DNA of 64,000 nt from CAZBRS01 sp964494475 (GTDB lineage Bacteria > Myxococcota_A > UBA9042 > CAZBRS01). Shown here one piece after another: positions 45,554-55,184 of the stretch. Position numbers and translations under genes: made by a program. Each line of letters opens with the position of its first letter. Position 1 is the first letter of the stretch. The DNA is taken from contig CAZBRS010000034.1 in NCBI GenBank assembly GCA_964494475.1, positions 1 through 64,000 on the forward strand, written 5' to 3'. The notes beneath the pieces were generated by a model. That model did not search any database. It had not been told where the DNA came from and saw only the letters and a list, made by a program, of their open reading frames with translations.

Positions 45554-47653
45554 ATGGGGCAGGGACGACGAGCCTGGATCGACTGGACCGTGATCGCCAT
45601 CGGGCTGCTCGCTGCGGCCCCCGTCTTCGGCGACGAGGCGGCGCGACCCGTCATCCCGCCCGGCCGTGAGACCATCATCGGCCGCATGGTGGGCGATGGC
45701 GTCGAGAGCCTTTCCGGCGGGTGCGCGCTCGTACGGGCCGCCATCCTGCAGGCGGTGGTCAAGGCCGAGTACGCCTGCGGCGGGGTCGCCGTCGAGGTGC
45801 TGATGCGGCACCCGGAGGGGGCCGCGGCCTCGGCGTTGCGCACGAGCGCGTTCGCGATCGAGGTGACCCCGGCCGACGCTCCCGCCGAGTTCGTGGCGAC
45901 GCTTCTCCAGCGCGTGAAGGAGGGGGAGCGTGGCTGGGAGTGGCAGATGGTCGCGCCCAAGCCGGCCGATGCCACGCCGCCGGCCGAGTCCGTGCCGCCT
46001 CCCCCCGTGCCCGCGGTCGCCCCCGTCGAGGCCGCCGGCTCGCCGGCGCCCCAGCCCCCCGCAGGTCCGCCGACGCCCGGCGCGGTGGCGCCCGACGCGG
46101 TCGACGGCTGCTTCTCGACCATCACCCCCGACTGGATGCCCCCGGACGTGAGCGAGCTCTACTACGGCACCGACGAGCTGATCCACAAGGGCGAGTACCG
46201 CACCATCTTCGACCGCATGGTCACGGCGGCCCGTCGGTGTCCGCACACGCTGGTGCTGGGGCGACTGGTCGTGGCGTGCGCGGGCCTGGCCTCGGAGCCC
46301 GGCAAGGCCCACGAGAACGTCGAGCGGTTCCTGGCCGACGCCGACGCCCACCCCGACGACCTGCTGAAGCAGTTCATCGCGGGCGTGTCGGTTCATTACA
46401 GGGGCCACCTGCACGGCCAGAGCCGCGAAGAGAAGACCGCCGAGTACGTGCGCGCCATCGGCTACCTCGAGCGGGCCCGCGGGGGCTTCGTCAAGGCCTC
46501 GCGGCAGTGGCTCTACCTGGGCATCAGCTATTACCGAACGGGCCGCCAGGCCGAGGCCGAGGCCGCCATCAATCATGCGCTCGAGGTCGACTCGGGGCGC
46601 GACGCCGACGTCTACTACAGCCGGGCCGAGATTTTCCACCGCAAGGACGTGGACGCGGCCATCGCCGACCTCGAGAAGTACGCCGAGGTGATGGCGAACA
46701 ACCGCAAGGTGGGCGGCTACTCGGCGCCGCACAAGGACGCGCGCGTCAAGCACATGCTCGAACACCTCGAGAAGGTGCGGCGCGGCGAGGCGGCTGCCGA
46801 CGCGGCCGAGCTCTTCGATCCCGTCCGGTCCCGGACGCCCGGCGCCGACGGCGTCGAGCCGTCCGGTCCGTCCGGTGGGCTGGCGGCCAGGCTCCCCTCC
46901 GGCGTTTCGTGGTCGGCCGAGACCCAGGCGGCCTACGATCGGAGCCACGTGCTCGTCACCGCGGGCAAGAACGACGAGGCCTACCGCCTGATGCTCGAGA
47001 CGGCCCGGCGCGAGCCCGCCAACCTCATCCTCACGCGGCTCGGCTTCACCGTGGCCAACACGCGCCTGACCTTGGCGCGCGTGCAGGAGTTCCAGCGCGA
47101 CGCCGACGCGAACCCCGCCGACGGCCTGCTGCAGTTCATCGCGGGCATCGCCTGGCACTACTACGCCCATGGGCAGCTGAAACCCGGCCCCGAGCGCTCG
47201 ACCGCCTACCAGAACGCTCTGGTGTCGCTCGTTGCCGCGGCGAAGACCTACCCGTACAGCGACCGCGTGTGGCTCTACCAGGCGGTCAGCCAGTACCGAC
47301 TCGGCCACCAGGCCGAGGCCGAAGACGCCATCACCAAGGCCTTCGCGCAGAGCCCCGACGCGCACGATCCCGACGTCTATTACTGTCGCGCCGAGATCTT
47401 TCACCGCAAGGACCTGGCGCAGAGCATCTCCGACCTCGAGCAGTACCACCTGAACATGCAGCGCAACATCGCGCAGGGTGCGATCCACGCGCCCGAGAAG
47501 GAGGAGAGGGTGCTCCGGGCCATCGAGAAGCTCAAGCTCGCGCACGCCGGCAAGATGAGCCTCGAAGAGGCTGATCCCTTCGAGCCACTCTCGATCTCGG
47601 CGTCGTCGTCGAAGCCCGCGAAGGATCCGGCGAAGGCGATGCCGGCGAAGTAG
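45554..47653 (+). CDS. Exported TPR protein made of a large internal duplication
   Basis: 699 residues: N-terminal hydrophobic signal (WTVIAIGLLAAAPVFG), a small domain of about 120 residues, a Pro/Ala linker, then two copies of a roughly 180-residue helical unit (about 205-420 and 460-670). Shared landmarks are FLADADAHPDDLLKQFIAGV versus FQRDADANPADGLLQFIAGI, WLYLGISYYRTGRQAEAE versus WLYQAVSQYRLGHQAEAE, and DVYYSRAEIFHRKD versus DVYYCRAEIFHRKD. TPR-like, periplasmic, function unknown. The TPR unit is too regular to be a shadow. Confidence 0.8.
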   Translation: MGQGRRAWIDWTVIAIGLLAAAPVFGDEAARPVIPPGRETIIGRMVGDGVESLSGGCALVRAAILQAVVKAEYACGGVAVEVLMRHPEGAAASALRTSAFAIEVTPADAPAEFVATLLQRVKEGERGWEWQMVAPKPADATPPAESVPPPPVPAVAPVEAAGSPAPQPPAGPPTPGAVAPDAVDGCFSTITPDWMPPDVSELYYGTDELIHKGEYRTIFDRMVTAARRCPHTLVLGRLVVACAGLASEPGKAHENVERFLADADAHPDDLLKQFIAGVSVHYRGHLHGQSREEKTAEYVRAIGYLERARGGFVKASRQWLYLGISYYRTGRQAEAEAAINHALEVDSGRDADVYYSRAEIFHRKDVDAAIADLEKYAEVMANNRKVGGYSAPHKDARVKHMLEHLEKVRRGEAAADAAELFDPVRSRTPGADGVEPSGPSGGLAARLPSGVSWSAETQAAYDRSHVLVTAGKNDEAYRLMLETARREPANLILTRLGFTVANTRLTLARVQEFQRDADANPADGLLQFIAGIAWHYYAHGQLKPGPERSTAYQNALVSLVAAAKTYPYSDRVWLYQAVSQYRLGHQAEAEDAITKAFAQSPDAHDPDVYYCRAEIFHRKDLAQSISDLEQYHLNMQRNIAQGAIHAPEKEERVLRAIEKLKLAHAGKMSLEEADPFEPLSISASSSKPAKDPAKAMPAK

Positions 47654-47659
47654 TCTGCT

Positions 47660-49822
47660 CTATCGGGCAGCCCCAGGCCTGTTCGTTCCGACGATCTCGT
47701 ACAGGCCGATCCGCTGCACGCCCGTCACGGCGCAGTAAGGAAAGTCGTGGTCGGGCGCCAGCCCTGCGGCCGGCGTGCCGTCTTCGCGGAAGCCCTCCGG
47801 GATCGTCAACTCCCGGCGCGCGACGTCGCGCTCGAGCAGGGGGCGCAACCGGTAGCGCTCGCGTACGGCGGTGCAGGCCGGGTGCACACCGGGTTGGTCG
47901 CAGCGGCGCAGGTGGCAGCGCGTGCCGAGGTAGACGAACGTGGGCCCGTCGAGGCCGCGCTCGAACAGCCCTTGCAGCGACAACGTACGGCCGCCGGGCC
48001 CCACCAGGTAGTCGGGGAAGTGCATGGGGATGCGCTCGGCCGGCGGGTCGTCGAAGCCGCGCCGTGCCACGACGTGCCGGCCCTCAGGCAGCAGGGGCAG
48101 CGCGTCGTGCAGGAAGGCCTCCTCGTCGTCGGCGTTCGTCTCCTCGAAGAGGGCCGGCAACGTAACGGCCGAGGAGGCCGCGAGCCCGAGCACGACGACG
48201 AGCGAGGTGGCCCGCGACACCAAGGTGCCCCACGCCGCGACCCGTTCGAGCAGCCCCGCTGCCCCGAGCGCCGCCGCCAGCGTCACGAGCAGCAGGCCGG
48301 GCTCCTGCACCCGCGGGATGGACATGTAGGGCAGGTCGAGCCGCGAGGCCGCGAACCACGGGATCGCCAGCACCAGCAAGGTCGCGCCGGCGCGCCGCGT
48401 GCCGGGCCACGCCAGCGCCAGCAGCGCGAGCACGCCGGCGGCCGCCGGGAAGAGGCTCGGCCAGAGCGCGGCGTTGCGGACGACCAGGCCGCTCCAGGCC
48501 ATGGTCAGCGCCCACTCGGCCAGATCGAGGTTCACGAGCTGGGGGGTGTTGCCGAGCGCGATCTCGTCGTGCATCTGGAACCATAGCTGCACGAGGCGCG
48601 CCCCGAGAAGCAGCAGCGCGGCGCCCACGACCGAACCGGTGAGCAGGATCCGTCGCGCGGGGGAGCGTTCGCCCAGGCGAACGAGCAGGGCCACGGTGAG
48701 CGGCGCGAGGCCCAGGGCCTCGGGGCGCGAGAGCATGGCCAGCAGCAGCCCGGTGAACAGCAGCCCGAGGGCGCGCACGTCCCTCAGTGCCCGCCAGGCG
48801 AGGCCCGCGTGCAGCGCGACCAGCAGCCAGCTCAGCATGGGAACGAGCAGGCTCTCGGTGGCCGCGTTCCGGGGAAAGACGGGCAGCACCGCCACCAGCC
48901 AGGCGCCCCACGCGACGGCCCGCCGGCTCCCGCCCAGGCGTGCCAGCACCGCGGCGGCGAAGAGCGGCATCAGCGAGGCCAGCGCGCGGTTCACCGCGAT
49001 CATCGCCTCGTGGGAGGGGCCGGTCGCCAGGAAGACCAGGTGGTACGCGGCGTAGCCGGCGGGGCCGTACTTCGGGATGCCGTTCAGCGTGGCCGCGATC
49101 TGCGCCTGCTCGTACCCCAGGTAGTAGAGGACGAGGCGGTAGGGCAGCCCCCAGCGCAGCACGACCCCCACGATCAGCGCGGCCAGCACGAACCGCCCCG
49201 CCAGATCGAGGCGGCCTGCGGCTCCCGGAGAGAAGAGGGCGTCGCGCGTGGCGCGGGCCACCCCGAACGGCAACAGCGCCAGCCACGCCAGCAGCAGCGC
49301 GAAGGCGGCCCTGAGGGCCAGGTCGTCGAAGAGGTCGCGCGGCGTCGTGCGCCGGAGAGGAGACTCGGTCCAGACGCCGCGATGCTCTCCGTGCTCGTAC
49401 GTCAGCGCCAGGCCCAGGCCGCCGGGGTCGTGCGTACGAACGAGCGCCGCGACCGCCCGCGTGAGCGTGAGCACGCCGGCTTCGGGAGGTCCATCGGGGC
49501 GCAGGGCGGCGTAGCTGACGTTGAACGACGGCGTGCGCTCGAAGGAGGGGATGTTGTCGTCGCGAGGCTCGAGGCGAACCTCGATCTCGGAGCCCGGGTC
49601 CGCGGCCTGGGCGCCGAGCGCGCGCCAGCGGAGCGCGAGGGCCGAGTCGAGTCGCGCGCCCACCAGTCGGAAGCCTGCGATCTCCTTGACGGGCTGGCCG
49701 GCGGCGTCGGTGAGCAACTCCTCCGGGGAGACGACGCGCGGCCCCGCGACGAGGACCGACGCGCCGCCAAGGAGCACCGCGAGGCCGATCAAGGTGCAGG
49801 GCAGGGCAGAGCGCGTCCTCAT
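47660..49822 (-). CDS. Large polytopic membrane protein, probable GT-C glycosyltransferase
   Basis: 720 residues: N-terminal hydrophobic anchor, a periplasmic beta-rich domain (about 30-150), about ten membrane helices (160-560) and a C-terminal outside domain with paired cysteines (CHLRRCDQPGVHPAC). The loop GYEQAQIAATLNGIPKYGPAGYAAY after the third helix resembles the catalytic-loop region of GT39/GT-C enzymes, but I see no clean D-E motif, so activity is uncertain. Ribosome site GGAGG before the ATG at 49822. Convergent with the TPR gene, 6 bases apart; divergent from ffh. Confidence 0.65.
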   Translation of the reverse strand: MRTRSALPCTLIGLAVLLGGASVLVAGPRVVSPEELLTDAAGQPVKEIAGFRLVGARLDSALALRWRALGAQAADPGSEIEVRLEPRDDNIPSFERTPSFNVSYAALRPDGPPEAGVLTLTRAVAALVRTHDPGGLGLALTYEHGEHRGVWTESPLRRTTPRDLFDDLALRAAFALLLAWLALLPFGVARATRDALFSPGAAGRLDLAGRFVLAALIVGVVLRWGLPYRLVLYYLGYEQAQIAATLNGIPKYGPAGYAAYHLVFLATGPSHEAMIAVNRALASLMPLFAAAVLARLGGSRRAVAWGAWLVAVLPVFPRNAATESLLVPMLSWLLVALHAGLAWRALRDVRALGLLFTGLLLAMLSRPEALGLAPLTVALLVRLGERSPARRILLTGSVVGAALLLLGARLVQLWFQMHDEIALGNTPQLVNLDLAEWALTMAWSGLVVRNAALWPSLFPAAAGVLALLALAWPGTRRAGATLLVLAIPWFAASRLDLPYMSIPRVQEPGLLLVTLAAALGAAGLLERVAAWGTLVSRATSLVVVLGLAASSAVTLPALFEETNADDEEAFLHDALPLLPEGRHVVARRGFDDPPAERIPMHFPDYLVGPGGRTLSLQGLFERGLDGPTFVYLGTRCHLRRCDQPGVHPACTAVRERYRLRPLLERDVARRELTIPEGFREDGTPAAGLAPDHDFPYCAVTGVQRIGLYEIVGTNRPGAAR

Positions 49823-49914
49823 GGTCCTCCTCCACGATCGCTTGCACGTACCACGAGCCGCCGCGGAAGGCAATCGCGGCGCATCCCGGCCCCGCGGCGG
49901 CACCGCACGTCGCC

Positions 49915-49944
49915 TTGACACGGGCCGGCGGGCTCGTCTACAGT
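49915..49944 (+). promoter_or_regulatory. Strong sigma-70-type promoter for ffh
   Basis: Consensus TTGACA and TACAGT separated by 18 bases, 26 bases upstream of the ATG, whose ribosome site GGAGG lies at 49961-49965. Confidence 0.7.
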
Positions 49945-49970
49945 GCTCGCCTCTCCGCGCGGAGGCCTGC

Positions 49971-51521
<1,551 letters not shown>

Positions 51522-51555
51522 CGCGCCGTCCTTCCCCATTCCCTCGGAGGCCTCG

Positions 51556-53298
51556 ATGCGTGGGATGCGGACCTGGGCCCTGGCCGGGCTCGTCGTCGCG
51601 GCGCTTGGTGCGTGCGGGGGCTCCGGCGGTCAGGCCGACACGGGCGGTCCTGCCGACACGGTCGACGCGCGGCTCCCCGACACGATCGACGCCGCGGCCG
51701 ACGTCCCCGCGACCGACGGCGTCTCCGAGGCCGACGCGGGCGCCGACCAGCCCCACATCGTGCCCACCGACGTGCTCACCGGCGAGGTCACGCTCGGCAA
51801 GCAGTCCGTGGCCGGCGTGTGCAGCGCCGACGACGACTGCGTCGACGGCTGGTGCGTGCCCGACTACTACGGCGGCTACTGCTCCAGCGCCTGCAGCGTC
51901 GACGGCGACTGCCCGCAGGACACCGTGTACGGTTCGGTGTGCCTGCAGAGCCCCGAGAACGGCCAGAAGATGTGCTGGAAGGTGTGCCAGTCGGCCTACG
52001 ACTGTCGCTCCGACCAGATGTGCGTGGGGTCCGTGCCCACCTTCCGCATGTGCGTGCCCAAGTGCCAGCCGGGCACGTGCAAGATGGGGCAGAGCTGCAA
52101 CGTCGACACCGGCGTGTGCGACTACGTGAGCACCGCCTGCGAGCCCGAAGCCGAGGCCTGCAATGGCAGCGACGACGACTGCAACGGGCTCACCGATGAG
52201 GGCTGCGGCCCCAAGCCCAACCTGGTGCCCGGGGTCGACGCGCTCGACCTGGGGCGCATCACGGCGGGGGGCGGCGGCCTCACCTACGAGGTCGGCGTGC
52301 CCGTGCCCGGCGACACCACGTCGATGACGCTGGTCGCGCTGGCCGCCGACAACGCCTACCTGATGTTCTGGAGCCTGGTCGACCCCTCGGGCCTCGGCCT
52401 GTTGAACGGCTCCGACATCTACCAGTCGCTGAACCGCACCTACCCTGGCGAGGGCGCGACCGCGCTGCTCGTGCCGAACAACCCGTCGGTCTCGGTCCTG
52501 CCCGGCAACTACCGATTCTCCCTCTACAAGGACGGCGACGTGGGCCCGGTGACCTTGACCGCGCTCTACAAGCGCGGGGCGGCGCCCTCCACGGGCAAGC
52601 TCGGCCTGAACTTCTATTTCGTGGGCCTGTCGTGGATCAACGCGGCGTCGGCCTCGAACGACGCGACGTTCCAGAAGGTGCTGCAGAAGGTCGTGAACGT
52701 CTACGCGCAGGTGGGCGTCACCGTCGACGACCTCCAACTGTACGACATCGGCGGGGCCGACGGCGCCAAGTTCCACGAGGTCGAGTTGTCCGACGGCCCC
52801 GACGACGAGCGCCACCAGTTGCTGAAGCTCTCGGCGGCCCACCCCGCCAGCCCCAACGTCAACGTGTTCTTCGTCGACGACATCACCACGGCCGACGATT
52901 ACTCGGGCTACTTCGACGTGCTGGGCATCGCGGGCGGCATCCCCGGCCCGCCGCTCTTCCAGGGCACGAACGGCGCGGGCGTGCTCGTCGACCTGTCCGA
53001 GTACAAGTCGGGCTGGATGAGCAGCAACGAGAAGGCGCAGATGTACGGCGAGGTCATCGCCCACGAGGTCGGCCACCAGTTGGGGCTGTTCCACAGCAGC
53101 GAGCAGAACGGCAAGACCCACGATCAGCTGAGCGACACCGCCGAGTGCACCAAGGACCCGAGCGGCGACGGCCTCGTCGACGGCTACGAGTGTTGGACCA
53201 GCGGCGCCACGAACCTGATGTTCTGGCAGGCGACCGGGGCGGTCGAGCTCAGCTCGCAGCAGGGCTTCGTGCTGCGGCGGAACCCGGCCATCCGGTAG
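51556..53298 (+). CDS. Secreted zinc metalloprotease lipoprotein with Cys-rich N-terminus
   Basis: 580 residues. Lipobox LVVAALGAC, Asp/Ala-rich linker, two or three disulfide repeats (CSADDDCVDGWC, CKMGQSCNVDTGVC) and a MopE-type CNGSDDDCNGLTDEGC, then a beta-rich middle domain and a metzincin-like catalytic part with HEVGHQLGLFH near residue 503. Probably an exported protease anchored at the cell surface. It is 34 bases after ffh but likely separate; the HEAT-repeat gene follows after 12 bases and may be co-transcribed. MRGMRTW is the start; the next ATG (51565) is possible. Confidence 0.85.
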   Translation: MRGMRTWALAGLVVAALGACGGSGGQADTGGPADTVDARLPDTIDAAADVPATDGVSEADAGADQPHIVPTDVLTGEVTLGKQSVAGVCSADDDCVDGWCVPDYYGGYCSSACSVDGDCPQDTVYGSVCLQSPENGQKMCWKVCQSAYDCRSDQMCVGSVPTFRMCVPKCQPGTCKMGQSCNVDTGVCDYVSTACEPEAEACNGSDDDCNGLTDEGCGPKPNLVPGVDALDLGRITAGGGGLTYEVGVPVPGDTTSMTLVALAADNAYLMFWSLVDPSGLGLLNGSDIYQSLNRTYPGEGATALLVPNNPSVSVLPGNYRFSLYKDGDVGPVTLTALYKRGAAPSTGKLGLNFYFVGLSWINAASASNDATFQKVLQKVVNVYAQVGVTVDDLQLYDIGGADGAKFHEVELSDGPDDERHQLLKLSAAHPASPNVNVFFVDDITTADDYSGYFDVLGIAGGIPGPPLFQGTNGAGVLVDLSEYKSGWMSSNEKAQMYGEVIAHEVGHQLGLFHSSEQNGKTHDQLSDTAECTKDPSGDGLVDGYECWTSGATNLMFWQATGAVELSSQQGFVLRRNPAIR

Positions 53299-53310
53299 GG
53301 GAGGGCGAAC

Positions 53311-53886
53311 ATGCGCACTCTGGGCTTCCTCGTTCTGTGCGGTTGGAGCCTCGTCGCGGCCGCCGAGCCCGCGAGCACGGTCGTCGCCGACTCGAAGGCC
53401 TCCGACACGCGAACCGTCGTCATTGGCAACCTCTCGTGGATCGACTCGGCTCCCGACCCCAAGGTCTTCGCGGCCAACGAGGCGCTGTGGTTCCCCGTGC
53501 TGCTGAAGCTGGCCGACGACCCCGCGACGCCGCCCTACGTTCAGCGCCGCGCGCTCATGGCGCTGCAGTACTACGATCGCCCCGAAGCGATTGCGCTCTT
53601 TGCGGCGGTGGCCGCCGACCCGGAGCGCGAGCCCAAGCTGCGCGGGCGGGCCATTCGCTGCCTGGCGATGCGGCAGGGCAGGGCGGCGCTCGAGACCCTG
53701 ACCACGCTGCTTGCCGACCCCGCGCCGCGCGTTCGCAAGGACACGCTGCGCGCGCTCGCCTCGCTCGGCGTGCCCGGGCGCGATCCCATCCGGGCCCACC
53801 TGGCCCGCGAGACCGAGCCGTCGCTGCGCTCGCTCGCCCGCACCTTGCTCGGTCCCGACGTGGCGCCCACGCCCAGGTCGCGGTGA
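53311..53886 (+). CDS. Exported HEAT-repeat protein
   Basis: 191 residues with a short signal peptide (LGFLVLCGWSLVAAAEPA) and about three HEAT-like helical repeats from residue 65 (RRALMALQYYDRPEAIALFAAVAADPE, LRGRAIRCLAMRQGRAALETLTTLLAD, VRKDTLRALASLGVPGRDPIRAHLA). No catalytic residues. Twelve bases after the metalloprotease stop, so likely a partner of that secreted enzyme. Function unknown. Confidence 0.75.
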   Translation: MRTLGFLVLCGWSLVAAAEPASTVVADSKASDTRTVVIGNLSWIDSAPDPKVFAANEALWFPVLLKLADDPATPPYVQRRALMALQYYDRPEAIALFAAVAADPEREPKLRGRAIRCLAMRQGRAALETLTTLLADPAPRVRKDTLRALASLGVPGRDPIRAHLARETEPSLRSLARTLLGPDVAPTPRSR

Positions 53887-53891
53887 GGGCC

Positions 53892-53911
53892 GGGCGCATC
53901 CCGTTGCGCCC
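53892..53911 (+). terminator. Hairpin after the HEAT-repeat gene
   Basis: GGGCGCA and TGCGCCC pair over 7 bases around a 6-base loop. No T-run, and it overlaps the -35 of the next candidate promoter. Confidence 0.3.
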
Positions 53912-53932
53912 CCGGGTGCCTGGTCCTACAAT
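53904..53932 (+). promoter_or_regulatory. Candidate promoter for the small lipoprotein gene
   Basis: TTGCGC and TACAAT separated by 17 bases, 27 bases before the ATG at 53960. The -10 is close to consensus. Confidence 0.5.
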
Positions 53933-53959
53933 GCGGTCGTGGTCGATCGAGGTGACGCG

Positions 53960-54271
53960 ATGAAGATCCTGTCGGCGCTGTTCCTCCTGTTGTTGGTCGT
54001 GGGCTGCGACGCGCAGGCGCCCGAGATCGACACCCTGGCCGTCGGGGAGGGCTCCGGTCCCCAGGCCGATCTGGCCCCGGTCGATCAGGTCTCCGCCGAT
54101 CTGGCCGCCGACCTGGCCAACGAGGCGACCGAGGTCGCTGCCGCCAGGGTTCGCGCGATCCTGCCCGACGGTCGCGTGGTGATGCTCGACGACGACGACG
54201 TGATGCCGGGCCGTTTCACGGCGCACAGCTCGCGTTTTCGCGTGAAAGCCGCCGTGTGGGCAGGCGAGTGA
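53960..54271 (+). CDS. Small lipoprotein of unknown function
   Basis: 103 residues. MKILSALFLLLLVVGC lipoprotein signal, then an acidic linker (PVDQVSADLAADLANEATE) and a short C-terminal beta stretch (VRAILPDGRVVMLDDDDVMPGRF). No recognised family. It has its own promoter-like sequence and lies 34 bases ahead of the trmI-like gene; whether it belongs with the radical SAM operon is unclear. Confidence 0.65.
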   Translation: MKILSALFLLLLVVGCDAQAPEIDTLAVGEGSGPQADLAPVDQVSADLAADLANEATEVAAARVRAILPDGRVVMLDDDDVMPGRFTAHSSRFRVKAAVWAGE

Positions 54272-54305
54272 CCGACCAGCCTCCGAACCTCCCTGGAGTA
54301 CCACG

Positions 54306-55184
54306 ATGCTGAGAGAAGGCGAGCAGTTCTGCCTGATCGGGCCCAAGGGCCGCAAGTACCTGTTGACCTGGCAGCCGAGCGGCATCTTCACGAATCAGGA
54401 CGGCAAGATGTCGTTCGCCGAGGTCACCGACTTCGGCATCGAGGTGAAGACGAGCCGCGGGGTCCTGCACCAGGTGATCAAGCCCACGGCGGCCGATCTG
54501 GCGCTGGCGGTCAAGCGGCTGACCACCATCAGCTACTCGAAGGACATGGGCTTCCAGTTGCTGCACTCGACCATGCAGGCCGGCAGCACGGTGCTCGAGT
54601 GCGGCGGCGGTTCGGGGGCCATGACCTCGGTGCTGGCGCGCTTCGTGGGCGACACCGGCAAGATCCACGTCTTCGAGCGGCGCCCCGAGTTCCTCGAGCT
54701 GGCCCGCAAGAACGTGACCAAGCTGGGCCTCGCCCACCGCGTCGAGTGGCACCTGCGCGATCCGGGCGTCGACGGCTTCGCGCTCGAGGGCGTCGACGGC
54801 TTCGAGGGCTACGACGCGGCGTTCCTCGACGTGCCCGAGCCCTGGGCGCTGGTGGCCCCGGCCCACGCGGTGCTGAAGCCCGGCGCCAGCGTGTCGAGCC
54901 TGTCGCCCAACGTCGAGCAGGTGCGCGCCACGGTCGAGAAGATGATCGAGGTGGGCTTCGCCCGCATCTGGACGGTCGAGCTGCTGGAGCGCGAGCTGCT
55001 GGTGCGCAAGCAGGGCACGCGTCCGCGCGAGATGATGCGTTCGCACACCGGCTACCTGACGTTCGCGGCGCGCTTCAACTACAGCGTCCCGCCCGAGTCC
55101 AACAAGCCGCGCCTCGAGGGCGGAGCCGAGGGCGCCGACCTGGCCTCCGAAGCCGGCGAGGAGGCCGAAGAGCCCATCGAATGA
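54306..55184 (+). CDS. tRNA (adenine-58-N1)-methyltransferase, TrmI/Gcd14-like
   Basis: 292 residues. N-terminal small beta domain, then a class I methyltransferase with LECGGGSGAMTSVLARFVG motif I near residue 97, acidic ERRPEFLELARKNV, and the family's LSPNVEQVRATVEKM loop, which binds adenine-58 of tRNA in bacterial TrmI. The C-terminus carries an acidic extension. It probably makes m1A58 in tRNA. Its stop overlaps the ATG of the B12-type radical SAM gene (ATGA), making it the first gene of the radical SAM run; a housekeeping tRNA enzyme at the head of that operon is odd. Confidence 0.85.
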   Translation: MLREGEQFCLIGPKGRKYLLTWQPSGIFTNQDGKMSFAEVTDFGIEVKTSRGVLHQVIKPTAADLALAVKRLTTISYSKDMGFQLLHSTMQAGSTVLECGGGSGAMTSVLARFVGDTGKIHVFERRPEFLELARKNVTKLGLAHRVEWHLRDPGVDGFALEGVDGFEGYDAAFLDVPEPWALVAPAHAVLKPGASVSSLSPNVEQVRATVEKMIEVGFARIWTVELLERELLVRKQGTRPREMMRSHTGYLTFAARFNYSVPPESNKPRLEGGAEGADLASEAGEEAEEPIE

